64,000 nucleotides of DNA from Vreelandella glaciei (GTDB lineage Bacteria; Pseudomonadota; Gammaproteobacteria; Pseudomonadales; Halomonadaceae): NCBI RefSeq assembly GCF_013415125.1, contig NZ_JACCDE010000015.1, forward strand, positions 58,135-122,134, written 5' to 3'. This document shows, one piece after another, positions 9,194 through 19,322 of the stretch. A model generated the notes under the pieces. The model had not been told where the DNA came from, made no database searches, and saw nothing but the letters and a program-made list of their open reading frames with translations. Position 1 is the first letter of the stretch; every line of letters begins with the position of its first letter. Made by a program: the position numbers and the translations under genes.

Positions 9194-10135
9194 GTGTCAA
9201 AATTGATGGTTTTCGCCGGGAATGCTAATCCCGCACTCGCTCAAAAAATTGCCGAGAGCTTAGACAGCCGTATGGGTAATGCTACGGTGGGTCAATTCAG
9301 CGACGGCGAAATCGCAGTCGAGATCAATGAGAACGTGCGCGGTAAGGATGTTTTCATCCTGCAATCCACCTGTGCACCGACCAACGACAATCTGATGGAG
9401 TTGATCCTGATGGTCGACGCACTGCGTCGCGCCTCGGCAACTCGTATCACCGCCGTTTTGCCCTACTTTGGCTATGCACGCCAGGATCGCCGTGTGCGTT
9501 CGGCACGTGTACCTATTTCCGCCAAAGTGGTTGCCGACATGATGGTCAAAGCAGGCGTTGACCGGGTAATGACCATGGATCTACACGCTGATCAGATCCA
9601 GGGCTTCTTTGATGTTCCGGTCGACAACGTCTACGGCTCGCCCATCCTGCTAGATGACATCGAGCGCCAGAATTACAGTGACCTTGTTGTGGTCTCGCCT
9701 GACGTTGGCGGCGTTGTTCGTGCCCGGGCCATCGCCAAACAGTTAAATGCCGATCTCGCCATTATCGACAAGCGTCGCCCCCAGGCTAATCAAGCCCAGG
9801 TGATGCACATTATTGGTGAGATTGAAGGCCGCACCTGCGTCGTGGTCGACGATATGATCGACACCGCAGGCACGCTATGTAAAGCCGGTGAGGCGCTCAA
9901 AGATCACGGCGCCAAGCGCGTAGTGGCTTATGCAACGCACCCGATTCTGTCCGGCCCAGCGGTCGATAATATTACCAACTCCGTCCTGGATGAAGTGGTG
10001 GTGACCGACACCATCCCGCTATCTGACGTTGCCCGTCGTAGCGGAAAAATTCGCCAGTTGAGCGTTGCCGGCCTTATCGCGGAAGCGATTCGTCGGGTCA
10101 GCAACGAAGAATCTGTCAGCGCGATGTTCCACTAA
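9194..10135 (+). CDS. prs: ribose-phosphate pyrophosphokinase (PRPP synthetase)
   Basis: Prs makes PRPP from ribose-5-phosphate and ATP for nucleotide, histidine, tryptophan and NAD synthesis. The 313-aa protein has the [10 protein letters not shown] region, the [12 protein letters not shown] motif and the PRPP-binding [13 protein letters not shown]. The start is GTG at 9194 with AAGGTGG about 8-10 nt upstream, giving the family N-terminus [13 protein letters not shown]. The length is normal. Confidence 0.96.
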   Translation: MSKLMVFAGNANPALAQKIAESLDSRMGNATVGQFSDGEIAVEINENVRGKDVFILQSTCAPTNDNLMELILMVDALRRASATRITAVLPYFGYARQDRRVRSARVPISAKVVADMMVKAGVDRVMTMDLHADQIQGFFDVPVDNVYGSPILLDDIERQNYSDLVVVSPDVGGVVRARAIAKQLNADLAIIDKRRPQANQAQVMHIIGEIEGRTCVVVDDMIDTAGTLCKAGEALKDHGAKRVVAYATHPILSGPAVDNITNSVLDEVVVTDTIPLSDVARRSGKIRQLSVAGLIAEAIRRVSNEESVSAMFH

Positions 10136-10231
10136 ACGCCTGACGATATAGCCCCCTTTTGGGGCCACGGAAACGCCAGCGTCTGGTCGCGGTCGGTGGC
10201 GTCTTCCTTACTTAAACTAAGAGGCAATTCC

Positions 10232-10873
10232 ATGTCTGATTTTATCCTGAAAGCCAGCGTTCGTAACGACCTGGGGAAAGGTGCGAGCCGCCGCCTGCGT
10301 CGTGCGAACCAGCAAGTACCTGCCGTTGTATACGGTGGTGAAAAAGGCGCGCAGTCTATCTCTGTAGAAAAAACTGCTTTCTACAAAGCGATTGAAGACG
10401 AGTCCTTCTTCTCCTCGGTCATCAAATTGATGATCGAAGGCAAAGAAGAGCAAGTGGTTGTTCGTGACCTGCAGCGTCACCCGTTCAAGCCGTTGCTAAC
10501 GCACGCCGACTTTCTGCGCGTTGATGCTACCCACGAAATCACCATGAACGTGCCGCTGCATGTGACGGGCGAAGAAGCGTGTGTAGGCATTAAAGACCAA
10601 GGCGGTGAACTGCACGTACTGGCCAACGAAATTGCGATCAGCTGCTTGCCGAAAGATCTGCCTGACTTCATTGAAGTCGATATCGCTGCTGTTGAGCTTG
10701 GCACTACGCTGCACCTGTCTGACCTTACCCTGCCGGCCGGCGTCACTTCTGTTGACCTGTCCCACGGTGAAGAGCACGACAATGCAGTACTGAGCGTCAC
10801 CAAAGTAAAAGTACGTACTGAAGAAGATGAAGACGGTGAAGGCGAAGGTGAAGAAGATTCCGGCGCCGAGTAA
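10232..10873 (+). CDS. rplY: 50S ribosomal protein L25/Ctc
   Basis: This 213-aa protein is the long (TL5/CTC) form of L25, which binds 5S rRNA and is linked to general stress resistance. The N-terminal L25 domain ([29 protein letters not shown]) is followed by the C-terminal TL5 beta domain and a very acidic tail ([15 protein letters not shown]). The ATG at 10232 with GAGG 8 nt upstream is preferred over an in-frame start at 10196. A short GC-rich hairpin lies in the prs-rplY gap near 10152-10167. Confidence 0.94.
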   Translation: MSDFILKASVRNDLGKGASRRLRRANQQVPAVVYGGEKGAQSISVEKTAFYKAIEDESFFSSVIKLMIEGKEEQVVVRDLQRHPFKPLLTHADFLRVDATHEITMNVPLHVTGEEACVGIKDQGGELHVLANEIAISCLPKDLPDFIEVDIAAVELGTTLHLSDLTLPAGVTSVDLSHGEEHDNAVLSVTKVKVRTEEDEDGEGEGEEDSGAE

Positions 10874-10893
10874 GCAGTCCCGTTAAGCATTTC

Positions 10894-10919
10894 CGAGGGC
10901 CATGCCTGCATGGCTCTCG
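10894..10919 (+). other. hairpin downstream of rplY
   Basis: CGAGGGCCATG and CATGGCTCTCG can form an 11-bp stem with one G-U pair and a 4-nt loop. There is no T-run after it, so it is not a standard terminator. It lies just upstream of the strong terminator at 10940 and may stabilise the mRNA end. Confidence 0.4.
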
Positions 10920-10939
10920 TAATGCTGACATGATGTTAG

Positions 10940-10969
10940 AATCAAGCGCCTCGGCGCTTGATTTTTTTT
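10940..10969 (+). terminator. rho-independent terminator after rplY
   Basis: AATCAAGCGC and GCGCTTGATT form a perfect 10-bp stem around CTCG, followed by eight T. It closes the prs-rplY transcript before pth. Confidence 0.92.
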
Positions 10970-11028
10970 AGGGCTGGCGCTGGCGCGGTGTCAAAAATTT
11001 CTCCTAGAAATGGGTATGAGGTGGGAAT

Positions 11029-11616
11029 ATGAGCCAGGTAAAGGCCATTATTGGATTAGGTAACCCCGGCGCGGAGTATGACGCCACTCGCCATAACGCC
11101 GGCTTCTGGTTGGTCGATGCAATTGCGCGCAGCGCGCATGCAGAGTTGCGCCCGGAAAAGAAGTTTTTTGGCCACTATGCCAAAGTCCGCCTAGGCGACC
11201 ATGAGCTGCACCTACTCAACCCCGCCACCTTTATGAATCGCAGTGGTGCCGCAGTAGCGGCCTTAAGCCAATTTTTCAAACTGACGCCCGACAATTTGTT
11301 GGTCGCCCACGATGAACTTGACCTTCCGCCAGGGCAGGCACGCTACAAAACTGGCGGTGGGCACGGCGGCCATAATGGCCTACGCGATATCATTAGCGCG
11401 CTAGGCGATCAAAAACAGTTTCACCGGCTACGTATCGGGATTGGCCACCCTGGCGAGGCACGCCAGGTCACTAACTATGTACTGGGGCGGCCCGGCAAGG
11501 CCGAACAAGAAGCGATCACTCGCGCCATTGATGAGTGCATCACCACGTTGCCATTAGCGCTAGCGGGAGACTGGGCCAAAGCGATGAACCAGTTACACAG
11601 CCTTAAGTCAGAATAA
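11029..11616 (+). CDS. pth: peptidyl-tRNA hydrolase
   Basis: Pth releases tRNA from prematurely dropped peptidyl-tRNA. The 195-aa protein has the catalytic region GLGNPGAEYDATRHNAGFW with Asn12 and the catalytic His22, the VAHDELDLPPG motif with its conserved Asp, and GGGHGGHNGLRDI. A GAGGTGG ribosome-binding site precedes the ATG at 11029. It lies between rplY and ychF as in many gammaproteobacteria. Confidence 0.96.
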   Translation: MSQVKAIIGLGNPGAEYDATRHNAGFWLVDAIARSAHAELRPEKKFFGHYAKVRLGDHELHLLNPATFMNRSGAAVAALSQFFKLTPDNLLVAHDELDLPPGQARYKTGGGHGGHNGLRDIISALGDQKQFHRLRIGIGHPGEARQVTNYVLGRPGKAEQEAITRAIDECITTLPLALAGDWAKAMNQLHSLKSE

Positions 11617-11720
11617 ACGCTGTCGAAAGCTGGCTAGTGACGCCGGTAGCTGACGGCTAGCGCATCTCGTAGAATGGCGATTATATTTACGCCCTACCAC
11701 CTTATTTTCAGGAACATTTT

Positions 11721-12812
11721 ATGGGTTTCAATTGCGGCATCGTCGGCCTGCCTAACGTCGGCAAGTCCACGCTATTTAATGCACTGACGAAGTCAGGCAT
11801 CGATGCAGAAAACTTCCCTTTCTGCACCATTGAGCCAAACGTCGGTATCGTTCCGATGCCGGACCCGCGCCTTGATAAGCTCGCCGAGATCGTCAAGCCG
11901 CAAAAAGTACTGCCGACCACCATGGAGTTCGTTGATATTGCGGGCTTGGTCGCTGGCGCTTCCAAAGGCGAAGGCTTGGGCAACAAATTCCTGGCCAACA
12001 TCCGTGAAACCCAGGCAATTGCCCACGTGGTGCGCTGCTTCGATAACGACAATGTTATCCATGTAGCCAATCAGGTCGATCCTCGCGCCGATATCGAAAC
12101 GATCAATTTAGAGTTGGCGCTTGCGGATCTTGATACCGTCGAAAAAGCCAGCCAGCGCCTGGTACGTTCGGTAAAAGGCGGCGATAAAGACGCCATTGCC
12201 ACCAAGGCGATTCTTGACCGTATTCAGCCCCATGTTGCAGAGGGCTTGCCGCTGCGCAGCTTTGGTTTGAGCGAAGAAGAGCAGCGTCAGGTTAAGAGCT
12301 TCGGCTTTTTAACCCTGAAGCCCACCATGTACATCGCCAACGTCAATGAAGACGGTTTCGAGAACAATCCCTACCTGGATATTGTTAATGAAATTGCCGC
12401 CGAGGAAGGCGCGCTGGTAGTCCCCGTGTGCAATCAGCTGGAAGCTGAAATCGCCGAGCTGGACGATGAAGAACGCTCCATGTTCCTGAGTGAGATGGGC
12501 ATGGATGAGCCGGGCCTTGACCGAGTCATTCGCGCAGGGTACTCACTGCTGGGTCTACAAACCTACTTCACTGCCGGTGTTAAAGAAGTTCGCGCCTGGA
12601 CAGTGAAAGAAGGCGCAACAGCCCCAGAAGCAGCAGGTGTCATTCACACCGACTTCCAGAAAGGCTTTATTCGTGCCGAAGTCGTCGCTTATGACGATTT
12701 TGTTTCGCTGGGTGGCGAGCAAGGCGCTAAAGATGCTGGCAAGTGGCGCCTGGAAGGGAAAGAGTACATTGTTAAAGATGGCGACGTAGTGCACTTCCGT
12801 TTTAATGTATAA
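11721..12812 (+). CDS. ychF: redox-regulated ATPase/GTPase YchF (OLA1 family)
   Basis: YchF is an Obg-family P-loop protein that prefers ATP, associates with ribosomes and negatively affects oxidative-stress resistance. The 363-aa protein has the P-loop GLPNVGKST at 8-16, the switch region [20 protein letters not shown], and a C-terminal TGS domain ([18 protein letters not shown]). The length and order after pth are standard. Confidence 0.96.
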   Translation: MGFNCGIVGLPNVGKSTLFNALTKSGIDAENFPFCTIEPNVGIVPMPDPRLDKLAEIVKPQKVLPTTMEFVDIAGLVAGASKGEGLGNKFLANIRETQAIAHVVRCFDNDNVIHVANQVDPRADIETINLELALADLDTVEKASQRLVRSVKGGDKDAIATKAILDRIQPHVAEGLPLRSFGLSEEEQRQVKSFGFLTLKPTMYIANVNEDGFENNPYLDIVNEIAAEEGALVVPVCNQLEAEIAELDDEERSMFLSEMGMDEPGLDRVIRAGYSLLGLQTYFTAGVKEVRAWTVKEGATAPEAAGVIHTDFQKGFIRAEVVAYDDFVSLGGEQGAKDAGKWRLEGKEYIVKDGDVVHFRFNV

Positions 12813-12889
12813 AACGGCGACGCCCACATTCTCAGCAATAAAACATTGACTAAAATCAGTGTTATCAGTATCATTCGCCCCCGTTGAAA

Positions 12890-12966
12890 GGCTACGTAGC
12901 TCAGCTGGTTAGAGCACATCACTCATAATGATGGGGTCCCCTGTTCAAATCAGGGCGTAGCCACCA
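12890..12966 (+). tRNA. tRNA-Met, elongator (anticodon CAT)
   Basis: The 77-nt tRNA has acceptor GGCTACG/CGTAGCC, anticodon loop CTCATAA (CAT) in a CATCA/TGATG stem, and an encoded CCA. It resembles the E. coli elongator metT tRNA, not initiator fMet, which would lack the first acceptor pair. Confidence 0.95.
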
Positions 12967-12978
12967 AAGCTTATTGAA

Positions 12979-13011
12979 AAGCCCGCTGATTCTGTCAGCG
13001 GGCTTTTTTTT
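12979..13011 (+). terminator. rho-independent terminator after tRNA-Met
   Basis: GCCCGCTGA and TCAGCGGGC form a 9-bp stem around TTCTG, preceded by A residues and followed by eight T. It ends the tRNA transcript just before the convergent apeB gene. Confidence 0.92.
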
Positions 13012-13046
13012 GCTTTAACTCGGCTGTGGCTGTGGGCGCAATACGA

Positions 13047-14366
13047 TCAACTCAACGTGGTGCGGTTTAAAAATTGCGTCAGCGCGCGAGTGAGGTACTC
13101 CACATCTTTAGTACCCGCGGTTTCTCGAATGGAGTGCATCGCCCACTGAGGAATACCAACATCAATGGTGGGTACGCCTAACTCGGTAGCGGTAATCGGT
13201 CCAATCGTGCTGCCGCAACCCATATCTGCCCGGGTCACAAACGACTGCACCGGGACATCCGCCTCACGACACACATCACGAAACAGCGCGCCGGTAACAC
13301 TATTAGTGGCATAGCGCTGGCTCGCATTCACTTTGATCACCGGGCCGCCGTTAATCGCCGGACCGTGGCGCTCATCGTGCTTGTCGAGAAAATTGGGATG
13401 CAGCGCATGGGCGTTATCACAAGAGATCATCAGCGACGACTGAATCAGCTGAATCAGTGACTCATCACTGCCCTTTTCACTACCCTTGCCTTCCAGCTGA
13501 CCATTAATGCGCTTTAGCACATCCGTCAGGAAAGGACCTTGAGCACCACAGGCGCTGGCACTACCCACTTCCTCATGATCGTTGGCCACCAGCAGGGCCC
13601 CTTGACTACCGTCGCAATCCAGAAGCGCTTCTAAACCAATGAAGCAGGAAAGCAGGTTATCCAACCGGGCGCTGGCCACCAGCTCTTGCTTAACGCCAAC
13701 CAGTGACGGCGACTGAACATCGTAAAAGCCTAATTCAAAATCAACCACTTCCACCGCCCGCAGGCCGTGCTGCTCTTCTAACCACTGGGCCAGCAACTCG
13801 GCTAGCGTCGCTGTCTCGCTTTGCATTAACACTGGCGCCATTTGCGTCTGCGGATTCAGCGGGCGGCCACTGTTCACGTCACGATCAAGGTGAATCGCCA
13901 GGCTCGGCACCATGGCAATCGCCCGGTCAACATTGAGCAATACGCTTTCCAGGCGACCATCGGCATGGCGCACATGCACCCGCCCTGCCAACCCCAGGTC
14001 ACGGTCAAACCATGGTGCCAACAAAACACCGCCGTATACTTGCACGCCTAATTGCAGCCAACCCGCTGAGCACTGAGTGGCATTAGGCTTTAGATGCAGC
14101 CCCGGACTATCGGTATGCGCACCTATCATACGCAGTGCCGTTAATTCAGACTCAGGCAGTTGAAACGCAATAATAGCCGAGTCATTCCGGGTAACATAGT
14201 AGCGCTTGCCCGGCGTGAGCTGCCAATTAGCCCTCTCTTCCAGCCGCTGAAAGCCGGCTTGCTCCAATCGTGCAGCCATATTGCCCGCCGCATGCCACGG
14301 AGTTGGTGATTGGCGCAGAAAATCGCACAACCGCGTTAAACGATCAGCGTTGAAAGTCTCCGACAT
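13047..14366 (-). CDS. apeB: M18 family aminopeptidase
   Basis: This 439-aa protein is a cytosolic zinc aminopeptidase of the M18 (aspartyl aminopeptidase-like) family. Metal and catalytic motifs are visible: GAHTDSPGLHLKP, NDHEEVGS, SCDNAHALHPNF and RADMGCGSTIGPI. The start at 14366 is chosen because GAGG lies 6-7 nt upstream; the alternative ATG at 14378 overlaps that site. It is convergent with the tRNA-Met unit and divergent from prc. Confidence 0.9.
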   Translation of the reverse strand: MSETFNADRLTRLCDFLRQSPTPWHAAGNMAARLEQAGFQRLEERANWQLTPGKRYYVTRNDSAIIAFQLPESELTALRMIGAHTDSPGLHLKPNATQCSAGWLQLGVQVYGGVLLAPWFDRDLGLAGRVHVRHADGRLESVLLNVDRAIAMVPSLAIHLDRDVNSGRPLNPQTQMAPVLMQSETATLAELLAQWLEEQHGLRAVEVVDFELGFYDVQSPSLVGVKQELVASARLDNLLSCFIGLEALLDCDGSQGALLVANDHEEVGSASACGAQGPFLTDVLKRINGQLEGKGSEKGSDESLIQLIQSSLMISCDNAHALHPNFLDKHDERHGPAINGGPVIKVNASQRYATNSVTGALFRDVCREADVPVQSFVTRADMGCGSTIGPITATELGVPTIDVGIPQWAMHSIRETAGTKDVEYLTRALTQFLNRTTLS

Positions 14367-14504
14367 GGAAATCCTCATAACAGTAATGATTGAGTCTCAG
14401 AACGCAGGTGACCTGCTACAATACTCCCTCGACCTACGCAACTCATGAGTCATATGCGGGTCTAGGGAAGAATGAGTGTACACAAATCCGGGAGAGCTTG
14501 ACTG

Positions 14505-16625
14505 ATGAGCTTGTTTGCAACGCTTTCGCGTTCGGTCGCCCTGGCTGTCATGCTGGTCATCACCAGCCCAGCCGCCTTAGCGCAACTTGAACCGACCGAT
14601 GAACAACGCCAGGCGGCGGTGGAAATTGCGGACTCACTCCGCTACGGCCACTATGCTGATATTACTTTTGACGAAGCGTGGTCGCAGGATGCCTTCCAAC
14701 GCTACTTGGATATTCTTGACGGTCAGCGCGCTTACCTACTGCGCAGTGATATCGAAGCCTACCGCCATTTAGAAACCAGCATGGCAGACGCCATTTTTAG
14801 TGGCGACCTAGATGACGCTTTCAATTTGTATAACGCATTTAGTGAACGTCAACGCACCCGCGTTGAGTCGCTACTTACTCAGCTCGATAAAGGCCTTGAT
14901 GATAACTTTGAAAGCAATGAACGCTTAGAGATTGATCGTGAAGACACCCCCTGGGCCTCCCGGCAAAGTGAACTCGACGAGCTGTGGCGCAAACGGCTCA
15001 AAAATGACGCTTTAACCCTTGCCTTAACCGACCAGGACAGCGAACAGATTGAAACCAATCTGCGTCAGCGCTATGAAGGCCAACTGACGCGTCTGGAGCA
15101 AACCGAGCCTGAAGACGTGTTTGGCGTACTAATGGCAGCGGTCACTGGCAGCATCGACCCGCACACCGGCTACCTCTCCCCCCGCCAGGGCGAGTCGTTT
15201 GATATTCAGATGAGCCTTTCTCTTGAAGGGATCGGCGCTTTGCTTCAATCGGACGGCGAGTACGTTAAAGTCGCAAGCCTAGTACCCGGTGGCCCGGCAG
15301 AACGCGCAGGCGTCTTGGAACCAGCAGACCGCATCATCGCTGTTGGCCAGGAAGAAGGCGAGATGGTTAATGTCGTCGGTATGCGTCTGGATAACGTCGT
15401 TGACTTAATTCGTGGTCCTAAAGGCTCCATCGTTCGTTTAGATGTGGTACCTGCCCAAGCAGTCGATATGACTCGCTCGCAGATCGTTGAAATTACCCGC
15501 GATACCGTCAGCCTTGAAGATCAAGCTGCCAGCAGTGAAATCATTGAAGTCGAGCGCAACGGCGAGCCGCACCGCCTTGGGGTCATTAACGTGCCCACGT
15601 TCTACGTTGATTTTGACGCTTGGCAAGCCGGTGAAGAGGAGTATCGCAGTACCACACGCGATGTTGCCAAAGAAGTCGAACGCCTCAAAGAAGAGGGCGT
15701 AGAAGGTATCGTGCTTGATCTGCGCAACAATGGCGGTGGCGCCCTGCAAGAAGCCAATTCATTGATCGGCTTGTTTATTGATCGCGGCCCCACCGTACAG
15801 GTACGCGACGCCCAGGGCCGCATCCAGCTCTACGGCGATAGCGAAGCAGGCACGCTCTATGACGGCCCGTTAGGCGTCTTAGTGAACCGCCTCTCTGCCT
15901 CTGCATCGGAAATTTTCGCTGGCGCTATTCAGGATTACGGTCGAGGCCTAGTGCTCGGCACGCCTACGTTCGGCAAAGGCACCGTGCAAACGCTTAATGA
16001 CCTGAGCCATGGCCAGATCAAGCTAACTCGCGCCAAGTTCTACCGTATTTCTGGCGATAGCACCCAGAACCGCGGCGTAGAGCCGGATATCGACTTCCCC
16101 AGCCTGATCGACCCCGAGCGTATTGGTGAAAGCAGCCTGGATAACGCACTAGCCTGGGATACCGTTCAGAACGTTCAATATCGCCGCTATGGCGAACCTG
16201 AAAACATGCTGGAGCAACTCATTACCCAACATGATGCACGTGCGCAGGATAATGCCAATTTCCGCTATCTTGAACGCCAGTCCACACTTGCTCGTCAGCT
16301 ACGCGAACAGCACACCAGCGTGAGCTTAAACCGCGAACAGCGCGAGCGTGAAATGGAAGCCCAGGAAGCCGAACAGCTCTCACTGGAAAACCAACGCCGC
16401 CGTGCGCTGGGCCTGGAAGAGCTGGATGAGTGGATGGACGCTCGGACAGACGCCACGGCAGGAATAGGCGGCGAAGAGAGTGATGATGCTGCTGCCTCAC
16501 AAGAGAGCGAAAGCGAAGAGGATGAAGCACTGGCCGTCGATCGCGCCTACGTGCTGGAATCAGCAGAGATACTTCTCGATTACGTCCATTTGCAGGATTC
16601 TCAGCGGTTAGCGGCTAAGCGTTAA
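14505..16625 (+). CDS. prc: tail-specific (C-terminal processing) protease
   Basis: Prc/Tsp is a periplasmic S41 protease that trims penicillin-binding proteins and degrades tagged or misfolded proteins. The 706-aa protein has a signal peptide (about residues 1-26, ending ALA-Q), an N-terminal helical region, a PDZ domain (LEGIGALLQSDGEYVKVASL through the DLIRGPKGS segment) and the S41 catalytic core. In LSASASEIFAGAIQDYG the nucleophile is predicted to be Ser466, with Lys491 in TFGKGTVQT. The C-terminal tail is acidic. A transcription terminator follows. Confidence 0.94.
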   Translation: MSLFATLSRSVALAVMLVITSPAALAQLEPTDEQRQAAVEIADSLRYGHYADITFDEAWSQDAFQRYLDILDGQRAYLLRSDIEAYRHLETSMADAIFSGDLDDAFNLYNAFSERQRTRVESLLTQLDKGLDDNFESNERLEIDREDTPWASRQSELDELWRKRLKNDALTLALTDQDSEQIETNLRQRYEGQLTRLEQTEPEDVFGVLMAAVTGSIDPHTGYLSPRQGESFDIQMSLSLEGIGALLQSDGEYVKVASLVPGGPAERAGVLEPADRIIAVGQEEGEMVNVVGMRLDNVVDLIRGPKGSIVRLDVVPAQAVDMTRSQIVEITRDTVSLEDQAASSEIIEVERNGEPHRLGVINVPTFYVDFDAWQAGEEEYRSTTRDVAKEVERLKEEGVEGIVLDLRNNGGGALQEANSLIGLFIDRGPTVQVRDAQGRIQLYGDSEAGTLYDGPLGVLVNRLSASASEIFAGAIQDYGRGLVLGTPTFGKGTVQTLNDLSHGQIKLTRAKFYRISGDSTQNRGVEPDIDFPSLIDPERIGESSLDNALAWDTVQNVQYRRYGEPENMLEQLITQHDARAQDNANFRYLERQSTLARQLREQHTSVSLNREQREREMEAQEAEQLSLENQRRRALGLEELDEWMDARTDATAGIGGEESDDAAASQESESEEDEALAVDRAYVLESAEILLDYVHLQDSQRLAAKR

Positions 16626-16651
16626 CACGCACGGTTAAAGCACACTGAGAA

Positions 16652-16685
16652 AAAACGCCGACTCCTTTGTAAGGGTCGGCGTTTT
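16652..16685 (+). terminator. rho-independent terminator after prc
   Basis: AAAACGCCGAC and GTCGGCGTTTT form an 11-bp stem around a 12-nt loop, with T on the 3' side and A on the 5' side, so it could act in both directions, also for the arsR-type gene on the minus strand. Confidence 0.88.
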
Positions 16686-16756
16686 CATTGCGCTATTTTT
16701 TAATCTATTTTTTAATCGCCTGCCTGTTTTATCACCCAGCCTGCCTCTGCATCGCG

Positions 16757-17122
16757 TTAACACAGCGCCGCTCGGCGGGCAGGCCGATCACCCATTCGCG
16801 TTAAGCGCTGCGTGAGCGCCGCTAATTGCACAGCGCTGCCTTGGGTGCCCGCCTGAACAATATCATGGGCCCAGGCAGGTAATTGAGAGGCAAGGCGGTA
16901 ATAGACCCACTGCCCCTCACGCTGATCGCTAAGCAACCCACATTGACGTAACTGAGCCAAGTGCCGTGATACTTTGGGCTGTGACTCCTGCAGCGCATGG
17001 GTCATTTCACACACGCACAGCTCCTGCTCTTGAGCAATTAGCAGCACCAGCATCAAACGCGTTTCATCGCTTAAACACTTAAATACTTGCAGCGCCTGGG
17101 GCGCAGTAACGTTGCCCACCAT
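16757..17122 (-). CDS. ArsR/SmtB-family metalloregulator
   Basis: The 121-aa protein is a winged-helix repressor of the ArsR family. The helix that carries the arsenite site in ArsR is present as ELCVCEMTHAL (Cys36, Cys38), followed by the recognition helix SQPKVSRHLAQLR and a beta wing (REGQWVYYRL). It therefore probably senses As(III) or a similar thiophilic metal. The ATG at 17122 has AGGAAA just upstream. No arsenic or metal-resistance gene is adjacent, so its target is either itself or unlinked. A further C-terminal Cys (AALC) is present. Confidence 0.82.
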   Translation of the reverse strand: MVGNVTAPQALQVFKCLSDETRLMLVLLIAQEQELCVCEMTHALQESQPKVSRHLAQLRQCGLLSDQREGQWVYYRLASQLPAWAHDIVQAGTQGSAVQLAALTQRLTRMGDRPARRAALC

Positions 17123-17347
17123 AAATTTCCTAAACCAATGGATTATCAACGTAGTTTACGTCACTAAATCGGTTGACGGTAAGCACCGATACTTCTAATG
17201 GCGAACCAGCTCACAACGTCAGAAACGAAAAAACTGCCTAGGCATTAGCTGGCAGTGGATATAGCAAAGGAGAAAAGGAAACACTAGAAATGAACGCTTT
17301 CAGTCAACGCAGAGAAAACTGGGCGCAAATGAAAAGGGGGAATTAAT

Positions 17348-17423
17348 TGGCTCCTCGAGCAGGACTCGAACCTGCGACCCAATGATTAACAGTCATTTGC
17401 TCTACCAACTGAGCTATCGAGGA
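17348..17423 (-). tRNA. tRNA-Asn (anticodon GTT), copy 1
   Basis: The 76-nt minus-strand tRNA has acceptor TCCTCGA/TCGAGGA, anticodon GTT in loop CTGTTAA, a GGTTCGAGTCC T-arm and an encoded CCA. It is identical to the two following copies. Confidence 0.96.
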
Positions 17424-17490
17424 ATCATGCACTACCCAGAACGGTACGCCGTAAAAAGGCAGTTAAAGAGATACTAACGGTATTACAACT

Positions 17491-17566
17491 TGGCTCCTCG
17501 AGCAGGACTCGAACCTGCGACCCAATGATTAACAGTCATTTGCTCTACCAACTGAGCTATCGAGGA
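17491..17566 (-). tRNA. tRNA-Asn (anticodon GTT), copy 2
   Basis: The 76-nt gene is identical in sequence to copies 1 and 3 and is separated from copy 1 by 67 bp of unrelated spacer. Confidence 0.96.
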
Positions 17567-17624
17567 ACATCATAAGTTGTCGTGTTTTAAGCAAAGCCCT
17601 TCGCCTTAAAGCGGTAGCGAAGAT

Positions 17625-17700
17625 TGGCTCCTCGAGCAGGACTCGAACCTGCGACCCAATGATTAACAGTCATTTGCTCTACCAACTGAGCTATCGAGGA
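17625..17700 (-). tRNA. tRNA-Asn (anticodon GTT), copy 3
   Basis: The 76-nt gene is identical to the other two copies and separated from copy 2 by 58 bp. On the minus strand it is the first of the three transcribed. Confidence 0.96.
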
Positions 17701-17881
17701 ACTGCTCAAACACGGTGCGTAGTATACCCATTGAAATGTGATGGTCAAGTATCGATTATGGCCGAATGCTAGCCCCAGGTTTCTTGTGCCCGTATAATGG
17801 GGATATCCAAAAGTGGCATGGCCCACTATCCGACACTCCATTCATCCTCGTCCCTTGACGACTCATAGATGACAGGTACCG

Positions 17882-19225
17882 ATGGCGAAGAAGCTCTTCA
17901 TCAAAACGCACGGCTGCCAAATGAACGAGTACGACTCCTCCCGCATGGCGGACCTACTCGGCGAATCTCACCAGCTCGAACTCACTGATAATGAGCGTGA
18001 AGCCGATGTCATTCTGTTAAACACCTGCTCGATTCGCGAAAAAGCGCAGGAGAAAGTTTTTCATCAGCTGGGCCGCTGGAAAAAACTTAAAGATGCCAAC
18101 CCCAATTTGGTGATTGGCGTGGGTGGCTGCGTGGCCAGCCAAGAAGGCGAAGCCATTCGCAAGCGCGCACCGCATGTGGACATGGTATTTGGGCCGCAAA
18201 CCCTGCACCGCGTCCCCTCAATGCTGGATGCCCGCAGTAATAACCAAATTGCCGCCGTGGATGTCACCTTTCCTGAGATCGAAAAGTTCGACCATCTGCC
18301 CAAGCCTTCCTCCGATGGCGCCACCGCATTCGTATCGATCATGGAAGGCTGCTCCAAGTACTGCACCTTCTGCGTGGTGCCTTACACCCGTGGTGAAGAA
18401 GTTTCACGTCCCTTTGAAGCGGTTATGGATGAAGTCATCCACCTTTCCGATCAGGGCGTGCGTGAGATAAATCTGCTGGGCCAGAACGTGAATGCCTATC
18501 GCGGTGAGAATCAGCTTGGCGACGAGATCGACCTGGCCGAGCTGATTGCCTGTGTGGCGGCAGTAGACGGGATCGATCGCGTCCGCTTCACCACCTCGCA
18601 CCCGGTTGAGTTTACCGACAGCCTCGTGGACGCCTTCGCGGATATCCCCGAGCTGGTGAGCCACCTACACCTGCCGGTACAGTCGGGTTCAGACCGCATT
18701 CTTAACGCCATGAAGCGTGGCCATACGGCGGCGGAGTACATTGAAAAGATGGAGCGTATCCGCGCCAACCGCCCGGATATCAGCTTCTCTTCAGATTTCA
18801 TCATCGGCTTCCCCGGCGAAACGGAAGAAGATTTTGAAGCGACGATGAACCTGATTCACCAGATTGGCTTCGACCACTCGTTCAGCTTCGTTTACTCCGC
18901 ACGCCCCGGCACACCTGCTTCTGGCCTGCCGGACGAAACACCAGAAAGCGTGAAAAAGCAGCGCCTGGCAATTCTGCAGGAGCGGATCATTCAGCAAACT
19001 GCGCAAATTAGTCGCCGCATGGTGGGTAGTACGCAGCGTGTACTGGTTAACGGCTTTTCGCCCCGTGACCCCGGCCAACTCTCAGGGCGTACCGAGAACA
19101 ACCGCGTGGTGAACTTCCGTGCCGCCAACCCTACCGAGCTAATCGGCTACTTTGTCGATGTGGAGATCACCGAGGCCTTCCCCAATTCGCTACGCGGCGA
19201 ATTGGCCTCACCCGAGCGCTATTAA
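17882..19225 (+). CDS. miaB: tRNA-2-methylthio-N6-dimethylallyladenosine synthase
   Basis: MiaB adds a methylthio group to i6A37 in tRNAs reading UNN codons. The 447-aa radical-SAM methylthiotransferase has an N-terminal UPF0004 domain with THGCQMN (Cys12) and NTCSIR, the radical-SAM cluster motif CSKYCTFC (Cys157, 161, 164) and a C-terminal TRAM domain ([14 protein letters not shown]). It heads the conserved miaB-phoH-ybeY-corC-lnt block. Confidence 0.96.
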   Translation: MAKKLFIKTHGCQMNEYDSSRMADLLGESHQLELTDNEREADVILLNTCSIREKAQEKVFHQLGRWKKLKDANPNLVIGVGGCVASQEGEAIRKRAPHVDMVFGPQTLHRVPSMLDARSNNQIAAVDVTFPEIEKFDHLPKPSSDGATAFVSIMEGCSKYCTFCVVPYTRGEEVSRPFEAVMDEVIHLSDQGVREINLLGQNVNAYRGENQLGDEIDLAELIACVAAVDGIDRVRFTTSHPVEFTDSLVDAFADIPELVSHLHLPVQSGSDRILNAMKRGHTAAEYIEKMERIRANRPDISFSSDFIIGFPGETEEDFEATMNLIHQIGFDHSFSFVYSARPGTPASGLPDETPESVKKQRLAILQERIIQQTAQISRRMVGSTQRVLVNGFSPRDPGQLSGRTENNRVVNFRAANPTELIGYFVDVEITEAFPNSLRGELASPERY

Positions 19226-19322
19226 ACGTTCACTTAGCACCGCCATTAACACAGGTCATTGCCCCGTTTCAGGCGGGGCAGTAAGCTGAACGATACACAC
19301 ACTAACGAGGGGTTCCCCACTC

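Noticed and set aside
15245..15823. Antisense frames within prc
   Set aside because: They are shadows of the PDZ and protease domains, with no start signals of their own.
17348..17700. Prophage or island attachment site at the tRNA-Asn array
   Set aside because: No integrase, direct repeat of a tRNA end or foreign gene lies next to the array; miaB and an arsR-type gene flank it.
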